A stretch of 64,000 bases of DNA, taken from positions 75,492,643 through 75,556,642 of the forward strand of contig CM049307.1 in NCBI GenBank assembly GCA_026874595.1. The letters run 5' to 3'. Shown here in pieces: positions 49,857 through 60,948 of the stretch (positions are counted from its first letter, which is position 1; each line of letters begins with the position of its first letter). The DNA comes from Sipunculus nudus (taxonomy: Eukaryota; Annelida; Sipuncula; Golfingiida; Sipunculidae). The notes under the pieces are model-generated. The model saw only the letters and a program-made list of their open reading frames with translations. It was not told where the DNA came from and ran no database searches. Position numbers and translations under genes: made by a program.

Positions 49857-52195
49857 CTGTAAAACATAGCAAAAATCTCTCATTAATATCATATAATTAT
49901 AAAATGATAACCTTCAGAAAAATTCTGCTGAACATAAATAAATGAAAAATGCACATATTTCATTCAGTCAAATGGACCTTGAAACATATGCAGAAGTTTT
50001 TCTATGCATTTAATTTTGTTAAATGGTATTTATAGTGATACTAACACTATTGAGTTACTTACATACCCTCTGACACCCTGTCTTTCCCATGGTGTGCCTC
50101 CTTTTGTGAGATTAGGTGTCACTTACTGGCTGCATACATTATGCTGCGAGCTAATCAAGCTAAGCTGGCCTAGATTATGATATTTCTACATGCCCAGACA
50201 TACCCCGGACACGCATCAACTGCTCAGTCAGCAGATAAGAGTATTTGAGAGAGATAGCAGGTAAACTTTGTTCAAACAACTCTCTTTTCTAACAGGCACT
50301 CATAGAGTCTGACTGATAACCAATGTTCAATAGCACCCGCTGAGCTGGGGAATAAAACTGGACCAGTCAGCCCTTGTCTATGAGTGTACAGAGGTTATGT
50401 AAACTCTGATTCTTGATCATCAATTCTGATAAACCATTTGAAAATGACCTCAGCTATCAATTTTCAAAGTTCAGGTGCACAAAAAAGATTCCTAAATAGC
50501 CACTTATATTTGCATTCAAAAAAAGATACTGAACTATAAATGTGAGGTTTCCTATTTTCATCCACAATTGAATAATGTTTGCATATCATTGTTAAGTAAT
50601 ATCCTTTTTTTTTTTTAGAATTTTCCAGTGCAATGAGTTGTCTAATATTAACCATCACTGATTTAAAATCAAACATGAGTTAGCCAGCACATAATAACAT
50701 TTTTTTTCTAACTCTGATTCTTTATGATAACAAGTGTTCACACTGTTGAGAAGCTAAATATTCTATCAGTCTTCACAACTTCCACTACATGTGATTGCCT
50801 GTGTAATCACTCATGAGAACAGAAACAATGTCCCCCTCATTCTGCATAACTTTCACTATATGTGATCAATACTATGGGTTATCACAGAAATCAACTACCT
50901 GAACTAGCTAAGGTCACCTGTTAAAAGCCAGCATGTACCGGTATGTGTTATTACACGAGCATGTACATGTCACACCTAAAGTGCCAGTATAGCAACAGCA
51001 TACATATACAGTTGTACGTGATTCAAAACAGTTACAACTGTCCTATTGATGAATTTAGTAGTTGTTGTATTGCTGACACCAAAACTGCTGATCTAAGTGC
51101 TTCTAAATTCACAAAAAGATGCCTACCAAGTAATGTGAAGAAACCATCAGATATTAAACACATGATCAAAGCCAGCATAATTCTGGCATGCTCCATTCCC
51201 GCCAGTTGTCTAGTAAGTAGATTCAAATTCCTAAGAACTAGCTGAATAAACATCAAGTAACCACATGACCACTTCCGAGTTTATGTCAGCAGAGGCTATA
51301 CATGTCACACCTACATCAAATTATACAGGTGCAAACACTTTTGGTGGTTTTACGACAAGAACCCTAGTTATATGTCTGGAGACTTATCATTGCATCAGGC
51401 GTACATGAAACAATCCCAGGCTGTGCTGATATCATGAAATTTCCCTCAAGTAATTTTGTGGAAACACGTTTTTGGTAAGCACACATGTTTTGTGATATTA
51501 ATTCCCATTGGTTGGGTCCCCCACCACTCCTCTGTTTGACAGAACACTCCTTTTAGAATAATCCTGTCTGAGGTTATAGTGTGATTAACCAATCTTATGT
51601 GCGATAATGAACCCTTCCTCTCTGCTCGGACTATCAGTGATAAAGCAAGGTGTGCTTCACTAAACACTGGTTAAGCAACCAAGTTGATTTCATTATCTTA
51701 GCAGCACCTCAATTAAGATATGTTTATTGTATTGAAATCATGTTTTGAACATAGATTAGTGATTTAAAAAAAAAGAAGTAATTTTAATATCAAATTATCA
51801 AATTAATCCATCTAAATTATCAAGAACTTGAGATCCTGTGAAAAAAAAATAAAAGATTTCAAAATATTAAATGGTAAATATCTGGATAATTTTTAAAATG
51901 GACCAGTATCAGTTCAGTGAAAGTAAGACTATGCATATCCAAAATGGTCCAGTTAAAAAAAAAAAAAATATATATATAAAAAATATCTCCTAATGAGAAG
52001 TATCCAAACTGTAGATCAATTTGTTAGAAGTATCCAAATTGCGTTTGACAGCAGAAATATATATCCTGACTGACGCCCTGGAATCACTGGTCCAGTTGAT
52101 ATCATAAAGCGCAAACGACAACACAAGTGCCACCACGTATCACAAACAAACACGTATACATGATGCTACAAAATTTCACAAAAACAAACACCAAC
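49857..52195 (-). other. maf-S: Small Maf 5' intron sequence
   Basis: Intron between exon 49749-49856 and the alternative first exon at 52196. Several frames of 60-100 codons occur but none is flanked by good splice sites. No mobile element recognised. Confidence 0.6.
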
Positions 52196-52267
52196 CTGCC
52201 AGTATTCCAACTCATCAGTTTTAGTCTCAAGTCCTGGTGAAAACGCAGGGTTTACCATGGTCAACAT
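52196..52267 (-). CDS. maf-S: Small Maf alternative start exon B
   Basis: On the minus strand ATG at 52267 opens 24 codons, MLTMVNPAFSPGLETKTDEL then EYWQ, ending at a GT donor (CAG|GTTGGTG) in phase 0. This matches the next exon. The second methionine (52258-52256) lies in a stronger context, ACCATGG, so translation may begin at MVNPAF. A possible acceptor (TTTTTATCCAG, ending at 52290) would make a 94-base exon. That cannot be inserted after exon A without shifting frame, so B most likely starts its own transcript. The GC-richer DNA at 52460-52740 upstream supports a promoter. The peptide is unrecognised. Confidence 0.6.
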
Positions 52268-52449
52268 TGACAGAGACACTATGACCGACCTGGATAAAAA
52301 CGTAGTCCGGGTTAGTTGCTGAAACAGCTATCTGCCGTGGCAGGCTTGCTATCACTGATGAGACTCACTATAGATGAACGTAATATCACAAGTGCAGCTC
52401 ACTTAGAAATGACTGCACTTGTTTATCCCCCGCCACATTTATACTTTTG

Positions 52450-52745
52450 CATACCTGGCAAATAGCATAATCATTTGGGTCATAGAACTACGCAAGCTGT
52501 TTCTCAGTACAGGCAAACAACACGGTGGGCGGGGCTTCAGTCTCATTCGTTGACGACTGTGCTGTTCGTCAGTCAGCGCTCGTGAATCAGCATAGGCCCA
52601 TTGATAAAATTCTACGAGAGTGGGTGACGTCAGAGCCTGGCGGCGCACACCAAGTGACCTCATAGGTCGCCTACTAGGCCTGTTTACTGCAGACACCCAC
52701 GTAGGCATCGGGCAGCGGGTATTTTTACTCTTGTTTACAACCAAT
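52450..52745 (-). promoter_or_regulatory. maf-S: Candidate promoter of Maf start exon B, with GC box and CRE
   Basis: A CpG-containing island in AT-rich surroundings, 180-480 bases upstream of exon B on the minus strand. It has a GC box (GGGCGGGG, 52527-52534) and a perfect palindromic CRE (TGACGTCA, 52625-52632). TGACGTCA is also the core of the C-type Maf recognition element, but the flanks GGG and GAG do not match the full TGC...GCA form. The 127-codon reverse frame here is not supported as a gene. Confidence 0.4.
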
Positions 52746-54035
52746 ATACCAAAACATGCAACCACCCACTGTACAACAAATGTCAGCAATTCACTAAACA
52801 GCCCACTGTAACAGCGTAGCATCTATCTTTTAATTAATTCACTATCCACACTAAGCATGCGCAAACGCGTTCAGACGGCGAGGAGTTTATGAATGAACAA
52901 TCAAAGCAAATATTACACACGCGGTCTATCAGAAGTGTTATTAAGCAGGTGCTTAATAATATCAATTGGTACGTGAAAATGTAGGGAGAGGTTTGCATCC
53001 TCGAGGGATGTATGACCGGCTAGTTATGATTTTTATGTCGCTCCACTGGTATTCACGACAGGAAACCCACTACCTCCCTCCCTGGGTTGGTTGCGGTGGA
53101 CCCCTCCGGCTGTCGTCTGCGAACATCCGTTTATTACTTGTGAGAGGCAAGGTGGCCTTTCCGCTGGAATTTATTAAGTCTGAAAAAAAATTCCGATACC
53201 TTAATAGGACTGATATGGCCTACCTCCTGGTAACCCAACTCAGTATAGACGCCGTTTGAATCAGAAGGACTAAAAATTCCTTTCGTCCATCATACAGACG
53301 CTTTAAATAGCGCGGGAATGTCGAGATAGCGGGCGCACTTTTAATTTGGCTCAATTAGCCTGAATTAGACCTCAGTATCTCAGAAATGATTTAATTTACA
53401 CACGTCCATATTAATTCAACGCTGCGGAAACATTTCGTTTACCAGAGCAGTATACTTTATTGATTATATGGCAAAAATCAAAATCTTTTCTTTAGGAACG
53501 CTATTCCGTGCAAGTGCACGCTGTTTTAATTTATTTACCTTGCCTCAACTATGATAATATTTTAAGATAAAGAGATAATTTAGGTCTTTGTCCATTGGCA
53601 CCTCTGCAAATGAGAAAATTAGAAATTCATCGCTAGTTCTCCTTCAAGATGTTTTCTAAAAAGACATCTTATCCAATGATTAAGTGTTATATATCATCTC
53701 TAAAGCTGGTAGATTTTCATTTTACAGGATCTGTGGTTCTATAGCGAAGTCCCTATAACATATAGCGTTTCCCGAAGTTCTCTATGCTTAAAACAAGTTT
53801 CCATATATGCCGTCGCGAAACGCTCAGTCATAAAAGATAATATAAATATGATTGCTTGCAAATTATTTCTGGTGAAAGTGAAAATATTGGCTAAGCGAGA
53901 TTTACCCCATGGTTTGTTTTTATTAACGAACTGTAATAAAATCACGTTAACGTTCAGACCGGAGTACCACAAGCGATTGTGTAACACAGGCCATGTGTGC
54001 GATTACATAACTGACTAGTGCGATATGATACTCAC
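52746..54035. other. Intron or upstream sequence between the two Maf start exons
   Basis: Relatively GC-rich at 53040-53350 (CTCCGGCTGTCGTCTGCGAA and similar), otherwise AT-rich. No exon with splice sites was found. The GC-richer patch could be regulatory for exon B transcripts. Confidence 0.35.
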
Positions 54036-54104
54036 GTTTGCTTGTTGACACTGCTCCAGATAACGTGCTATAGCGAGCTGCTTGTGCTTCAGCGTGGCCA
54101 GCAT
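54036..54104 (-). CDS. maf-S: Small Maf start exon A
   Basis: On the minus strand ATG at 54104 opens 23 codons, MLATLKHKQLAIARYLEQCQ then QAN, ending at a consensus donor (AAC|GTGAGT) in phase 0. An in-frame TAA lies 12 bases upstream of the ATG and the start has a purine at -3 (CAACCATGC), so the start is well supported. It joins in frame to exon 49749-49856 across a 4.2-kb intron. The peptide looks like a short amphipathic helix. It has no signal peptide and is not a known Maf segment. A CpG-richer stretch at 54300-54400 may hold its promoter. Confidence 0.7.
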
Positions 54105-54299
54105 GGTTGAAATCCGTTAATACTGTATGTACATGTAAATGAATATTGGTTATGTGTGGGATCCCAGCACTATCTGCCCCGACGTTGAATCATGACATTT
54201 CACAGAATTACTGAATCATTTGTTTTTATCACAATGGCCACTGCTTTGAATATATATGGGTGTTAGCCCTATACTGATATTAGTACGAGTGTTTTTACT

Positions 54300-54400
54300 A
54301 AAGATGATATCGCCTCACGCCCGACTGCGCGCATACCGTGAGTAGGAATGACTGAAGAAAAGGAATCCCGACCCGGATATACAAGCTAAGATACTCCTAG
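54300..54400 (-). promoter_or_regulatory. maf-S: Candidate promoter of Maf start exon A
   Basis: A short CpG-containing stretch (TCACGCCCGACTGCGCGCAT, then CCCGACCCGG) lies 200-300 bases upstream of exon A on the minus strand. There is no clear TATA box. Assigned from position and composition only. Confidence 0.3.
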
Positions 54401-54789
54401 GTGAAAGGCTCAGCAAATAACTGCTAGTGCACTGGAGTGTATACCTCTTTACATCTACAAAGCTGTGATAACTGAGTGCATAAAGTTCATCCAGTTACAG
54501 GACCAGGCTACAAGCTACAACATGATAATCAAGATCATATTTATTCTAGGTCAGCCTGCCAAACTTAAACCTGACCAACCTCTTGACCCCATTGTGAACA
54601 TAACCAGTACATATCAATACATCAGCCATGCTTACTGTGAAAAACAGCTTTCACTCTATTAAATTATATGGTCCAAGTATTCCAACCAGATCAAACTTTA
54701 CACCTACCTCAGCATGATGTATTTGCTAATGACATGTATTCATACAGGTATTTTATGTGTATTGACATTTTATTATTAAACCCATTCAT

Positions 54790-54862
<73 letters not shown>

Positions 54863-56560
54863 TTTTAGTCTAATAATACTATCTGCAATGATGATTGTGG
54901 AGCAGGTTTGTTTTAACTGTGAAATCGGTCTCTTATTTTTGACCCAAGTTATACAATTGTGAAGATTATCCATGTTTTGGCTGATTTTAAAGCGTTAAAT
55001 TATTAAATATAATTTTATTTTTTTAACATGTTTCTTTTGTAAGGGGGGGGGGGGGGGCTGGAAGGTGATTAACACAGTGGTGTGAGTAGAGAAGAGTGAT
55101 GACAATTGGTCACTTTGTGAATCACTGTTAGATAATATTACTGATCCAGCCATGCAGTACTGCTGATGCAGCCTGGCCCTCTGGCTGACCTTAATTAGCC
55201 CAGCAGCTGAGGACATGCTGGACCAGGGGGTCTGAGCTGCACTGTGTACAAAAGAGTGTACCCCAGACATAACATCTGTACTAGTCAGTCATCACTGGGT
55301 CAGGGTCAGTCAGTCTGGTACAAAAACATAACAGCAGTCATCATGCATGAGACAGCATTCCAGCAACTAAAAACCTAACTCAGGTACACTCTCAGGTACA
55401 CTGGTCAGTAAACATGTAACTTGTCCACACTTCTATCACTTGATTATAATTTGTACATCCTGCTCCCCCCCCCCCCCATAAGCTCTGCTGTTTAAAATGT
55501 TTCGTAAAAATTATTCAGATTATTATTATCCAGATATGATGTCAACCAGATTAGTCACTCATATTATAAACTTTTTTCTATATCTCAGAGCCTGTAAAGT
55601 AAAACTCTGTACTGATCTACAATTTTGTACAAAAACAGGAGAAACATTGACAATTATTATAGTGTATTGTTCATGAGTGAATTTTTAAATTGTAGAAAAA
55701 TAGTCATTCAGTCACTAAACAAATGATATTTGTGAAAGTAAGTGCCCCATTGGTTGGATCACATGGACATTATACATTTAGACCAAATAAAAATGCAGAT
55801 ATCCAAATGAATCTGTTTTGACAATTATATGGGGATAAAATAATGTATGATGAACTCCTTTATTGTCAAATACAAACAAATGAACATCTGGCATAAATAA
55901 AATTTCTTATGTTGAACACATTTACAAATGGATAACTGCGACTGAAGTTATTTCCGCTTCAGGCCCCTGGAGCATTACAGCTGCATGTAAGAGCTAATCT
56001 AAACCTCCATCAAAGATCCTGTTTTTGTTTCTAAATAATTTCCAAAAAAGTTGGGAGGATCATCATCATGGTTGCATTTGAACACATCTGGTGTGTTACA
56101 AGCAGCTTTTTTTCCAAGCCGAAAAATGAAAGGAAATTGTTGTAACTTCTGATAATCCAAGCATTGATATATGGAAACAGTCAAATATCATATCCCCATT
56201 CTACAGTCTAAAATTGTTGGCATTTTGTTGAATAAATAGCATAAAATTTTGCATAAATTGTCTGCATATTTTGGAAGAGTTTTCTTGCAGCCCTATGCCT
56301 TATTTGTGATCATTATTGAAATGTGGCCCAACTAGAGTAACTACCAAACAAGAAGCAACATTTTCCTTATATGGATACAGAGAAGGGCTCCTAAATGATG
56401 AACCAGCTACTACCTGATATACAATAAAACTTCCAAATGATGGACATTTGTGGGGCCAGGTTGTATATCCATTATAGAAAGGCGCCCATATTATTAAGTA
56501 TATAGATCTATAGGTCTACTTTTTATAGGACTGCATAGTGTCTGTATTCCGTTATTAAGT
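54401..56560. other. Upstream flank, nothing recognised apart from microsatellites
   Basis: Contains the TA/GA microsatellite at 54790 and homopolymer runs (G near 55043-55056, C near 55467-55478). Open frames of 60-90 codons have no splice or domain support. Confidence 0.4.
54789..54857. repeat. (TA)n followed by (GA)n microsatellite
   Basis: About 20 TA repeats then about 13 GA repeats. The plus-strand frame across it reads alternating IY then RE and is not coding. Confidence 0.95.
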
Positions 56561-56562
56561 TG

Positions 56563-57125
56563 GCCTTAATGAAGAGGTGTCTGTAATGAAGAGGTGTCTG
56601 TAATGAAGAGGTGTCTGTAATAAAGAAGTGTAATAAAGAGGTGTCTGCAATGAAGAGACGTGTGTATTGAAGAGGTGTCTGGAATTAAGAGGTGTAATGG
56701 AGAGGTGTCTTCAATGAAGAAGTTTCTGTTATGAAGAGGTGTCGGTAATGAAGAGGTCTGTAATGAAGAGGTATTTGTTATGAAGAGGTGTCTGTTATGA
56801 AGGTGTCTGTAATGAAGAGGTGAAATGGAGAGTTGTCTACAATGAAGAAGTGTCGGTAATGAAGAGGTTGTCTGTTATGAAAAGGTGTTTGTTTTGTTGG
56901 GGGGGGGGGGCCTAATGAAGAGAGATGTCCATAACAAGAAGGTTTCTGTAATGAATAGGTGTCCATAGTATAAAGATGCCTGTAATGAAGAGGCGTGTGT
57001 ATTGAAGAGGTGTCTGTAATGAAGAGGTGTCTGTAATGACAAGTTGTCTGTAATGAAGAAGTGTCTGTAATGACAAGTTGTCTGTAATGAAGAAGTGTCT
57101 GTAACAAATTGTCAAAAATGAAGAG
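56563..57125 (+). repeat. 17-base minisatellite
   Basis: About 30 degenerate copies of GAAGAGGTGTCTGTAAT, broken by a G12 run at about 56899-56910. The 140-codon reverse frame across it is a repeat artefact. Confidence 0.92.
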
Positions 57126-57687
57126 GTTTTTCTTTCTGGGGAGTCCTTCATCGATTTTGTTAAGATAATTCCTGTTTAAATTTACTTTAGATTTCCGCAA
57201 ATTTCAACACAATTCATATTTACATTGTAGGTAATATGTTTTTCAGCCTTAGTTGTATCCTTACCAAATTTTAAACAAAATTTAACTGACAGTTTGTGTA
57301 AGGTTATTCCTTCACAAAAACCAGCATATTGGCGGATCCTTATTCAATTAGATAATAATTATCAATCAGCCATGCATAATCTCATCAGATTTAATTAATA
57401 ATTAATTTAAAGATTTCATTAAATTCATGAAATTATGACATGCTTTTTAAAACTTCTGTACAATTTTTAAGATAATGTATGAAAATGCATGAAAAAATGT
57501 CACTAACATAGTGTCTATATAGATCCATGAAAGGATTTTCCAAGAATCAGTTTGCTTCCTTGAATATTAATGCAAACCTTTTTTAGAATTAGTTTGCAAA
57601 AACATTACGTGATGCCTGATCTATCATGATATGATTTTAAACAGATAAATTTTGTGAAAAACCTGAAGATTTAAACATAAGACCTAC
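57126..57687. other. Nothing recognised
   Basis: AT-rich sequence downstream, in the minus-strand sense, of the candidate exon at 57688-57819. Confidence 0.4.
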
Positions 57688-57819
57688 CTTATACAAGTTC
57701 ATAACTGTATTATGCAGGTGTCCTGAGTAATGGCTTGTGTTTACACCCAAGTGTCCATGCTGAGTTGTGTGCTGTATGTGGAGGGAGGATGCAAGGTCAT
57801 TCCCATTTTCATCAACCAT
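57688..57819 (-). CDS. Candidate first coding exon C (hypothetical; possible third Maf start)
   Basis: On the minus strand ATG at 57819 opens 44 codons, MVDENGNDLASSLHIQHTTQ, then HGHLGVNTSHYSGHLHNTVM and NLYK, ending at a good donor (AAG|GTAGGT) in phase 0. An in-frame TGA lies 30 bases before the ATG and no acceptor sits between, so a start here is plausible. The peptide is His- and Asn-rich and unrecognised. Phase 0 is compatible with splicing to 49749-49856, which would make it a distal Maf start exon. It could equally belong to another gene or be chance. No CpG-rich promoter is evident. Confidence 0.4.
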
Positions 57820-59712
57820 GACAGCACAGGATAAAAGCCCAGTTACAGGTCAAACATGTACTTATGTGTTTGTTATTGTGCCACAATCCCAGTAACACGT
57901 AATTATCTGAAGATCCTTTTAAAGAAGTGCAAGGGGAAGTTATGACAATAAAAATTACAGAAAGCAAACAGAAAATCTTCTGAACTTTCAGTCAGATTCT
58001 GCATCAGTATGCAGAATAGGGTTCAAAAGTGCACCATATTCTGCTTCATTAACTCGGAGGTATTATGTGTTAGTCTGACAAATAATAGCCCAACCCTGGT
58101 CATTAATTAAACGCCCATACCTGGGTGTACAAGCTACGGCTTTATGTAACAGAGTCAGGGAGGATACACTCCATAAGGTTCCCCACTGATTCACCCATCT
58201 CTCCCACTTGTCACTGTAAGACGATGCACCGCTGGGCGCGTGGTGCACACTCATGGATATATATGCTTATACTGTAATTAACTATTAGATGAAGTTTGTG
58301 TATAACAGTATATGACTTTTGCTTACATAGATCTGTATGAACTGCATGCTGAGGATAGAGGGGGAAGGTTTTCTTTACTTCAGAAACTGATATTTCATTA
58401 TTAGATTATCCAAAAACTTTCCACTCAATAAATCCACTGTCTTGTTTGCTATTTAGTTCTGCTCTCAAATATATATCAATATACTCAGATTTTAAAGCCA
58501 TGAATTTCATTAGCTATGCAGCCTGTCATGCAAGATCAGCTTACTGGAATAGTATGCATGCAGCCTAGGTATATTTGGGTCCATTCTCTAGTTGTACCAC
58601 AGTATATTAATAAATTTAAAAAAAGCAAGAGATTAATGATATTTATTACCCCTGATCTGAATACAAATAATTATTACAATTTCTGCAACAAAAGTTTTTT
58701 TTGGGGGTGGGGGGGGGGATGTCACTGAATTAAACAACAAAGTTTGGTTTCTACCTCCTGTTAACATCCTTTTTATCCATACAGTTAAAAATATTCAGGT
58801 GACCGTAAATATGATGTTAAAGAGCTTATTCATTTTCACATGTGACAATTCATGTACAACAAAAAAAAATAGGTCTGCTTAATCCATTAAATCTTGCTCT
58901 CTTTCCTCTGATGTTACATCATACACTGATAAACCAATCTGCCTTGCTTTACATTATAAAGAGGAAGATAGATCAGCTGATTAAGCAGACACTTCTGATT
59001 TCCATATAACAAGCTTATTTTGAAAGACATGAGGTCTGTGTCATTTCTGTAAAACTGGTAAAACTCTAATCCCCTACAACTTTTATGTGTTTTATTTTGT
59101 ATGATAATACTTTCTGGCTTTGTCATGCAAAAATGAAAATATACATTTAGGATTTTCCACTATCCGCCCCAACCCCCATTCTGTACAAACGTGTGTGATT
59201 TTGAGTAAAAAACATGAATAAATGAAATTAAAATCTTGCACAAATGATAATTCAACATCTCATACTCGGGAAATATAACCCCAAGGCATATCCTCATTAA
59301 AGCATTCTACAGCACTTATCATGTAACAACTTCATCAAGAGATATATGGGTGACTGGGTCAAATAATAAACATATATTACCTATCTTTAGATAACACAAT
59401 CACACCACATCATGATGCTATTGCTATAAGGCATGACCTTGTTGTAACACTATGAGCACCAAATTCAAGCAAGTGAAAACTGTTTCAAAATTGAAAAATG
59501 TTTTATGAGAGAAGCATGAAAACAGAAGGAAGAAATAAATCTTATTATCATTTTTGTAATGGACCATCCTGATACATATAAATACAGTTTTAAATAAACT
59601 ATTGTACAAATATCCAGCATGCTCTCAATGCCATTTAAAGATAAATAAAAACTATTCTAGAGTAAGAAGTCTGGGATTTTTTTCTATACAAGTTCTGGAC
59701 TTCATGACAAAA
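57820..59712. other. Non-coding flank
   Basis: No firm feature. The reverse frame at 58063-58254 begins with a protein-like stretch (MSVHHAPSGASSYSDKWERW) and a GTGAAT donor could follow, but support is too thin to call an exon. Confidence 0.35.
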
Positions 59713-60948
59713 CTAGATGTGTCGGAACGACATGAATGCCCCCTCCTGGGGCAAATTAGAAACATTTGTTAAATTTTGTAAAATTTTTTAAGTTCAGGAG
59801 GTGTTGTATGGTCAAAAGTAGGTCAACAAGGGCAAAATGCAAACTCGATCTGTAAAGGGTCATTATGAAGCAACACACCAAAAATCAGGCCAGTATCTGC
59901 AGGCATTGTGAAAAAAAGTCCATATATGTGCATTTTTCATGAAAATTTCTGTCTTTCATGAAATTTTCTATGTTCAGGATTCAGGTCATATGGTGAAAAA
60001 TAGGTTAACTGGGACGAAACGTGAACTCAATCTGTAAGTGGTCATTATGCGCCCACAGACCAAACATTAGGCCAGTATCTGTAAGAATTCATCGCGAAAC
60101 TAGAATATTAGCAAAAGTTGATAATCATTTATAAATTTAAATTGGAGAGGTATATACCATGTTTCATAACAATCCACCAAATGCTTCCTGAGAAATAAGC
60201 TCCTAAGTTTTTTTCTATACAAAGCTCTGTGATCTTGAAAAGTAGGTCAAGATCACCCATCTTTGAACTTGACCAAGATTTTGTAAATATAATGCAATAG
60301 CACTGAAGAAATGAAGTTCCTGTGTTGAATACCTTTGGAGATATCCTGCACAAAAGGCCAAAATTGAAAAAATCCGATAAAATTTCATTAAAAAATCAGA
60401 AATTGCAGGTGGCGCCACCAAAATTGTGCAGCACATACAGACCATTAGTCCCAATGATCATAGTAAGTCTTGTGAAAATCCACACAATGGTTCCTGAGAT
60501 ATAAACTTCTGAGTGTTTTTCTATAATCAGCTCTAAAATGTAGAAAAATGGGTCAAGGTCACCCATCTTCGAACTTGACGGAGATTTTATCGATAAACAT
60601 CTTCACTGATGAAATAAAATTCCAATGGTGTAGAGATATCCCGCTCACAAGGTAAAAGTTAACAGACGCGGAACAGTCGGACGGACAGACACCGGACAGA
60701 CAGATGGACGGACAGACAGACGGACAGCTTGGGTGACGACAATAGCCCATAAGCCTATGAGCTGAGGGCTAAAAACGGCTGTACATGTGTATTTGTCATG
60801 AAAATTTCTATTTTTGATGAATTTTTCTAAGTTTAGGAGCCGTAAAACGGTCAAAAGTAGGTCAACCGGGACGCAACGCGAACTCGATCTGTAACTGGTC
60901 ATTATCTGCCCACACACCAAAAATCAGGCCAATATCGGGGGCATAAAA
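59713..60948 (-). mobile_element. Helitron-like element with CTAG 3' terminus, compact copy
   Basis: Reverse-orientation relative of 9584-14311. Its 3' end, on the plus strand, reads ACTAGATGTGTCGGAACGAC, which complements to a GTCGTTCCGAC hairpin followed by ATCTAGT. Its 5' end is CGGGGGCATAAAAA. It has a single 180-base unit, the AGCCCTCAGC module (about 60730-60770, complement), one GGTGGCGCCACC palindrome (60408-60419), and a run of GGACGGACAGAC-type repeats. At 1.24 kb it defines the minimal element. No coding capacity. Confidence 0.7.

Noticed and set aside
52439..52822. 127-codon minus-strand frame
   Set aside because: It lies in a CpG-richer stretch that lacks stops by composition, directly upstream of a Maf start exon. 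It has no domain and is better explained as promoter or 5' UTR DNA.
56778..57200. 140-codon minus-strand frame with repeated TDTSS/HYR pattern
   Set aside because: A by-product of the 17-base minisatellite.
58063..58254. Possible exon starting MSVHHAPSGASSYSDKWERW
   Set aside because: The N-terminal half looks protein-like, but there is no clear donor before the composition degrades and no recognisable homology.
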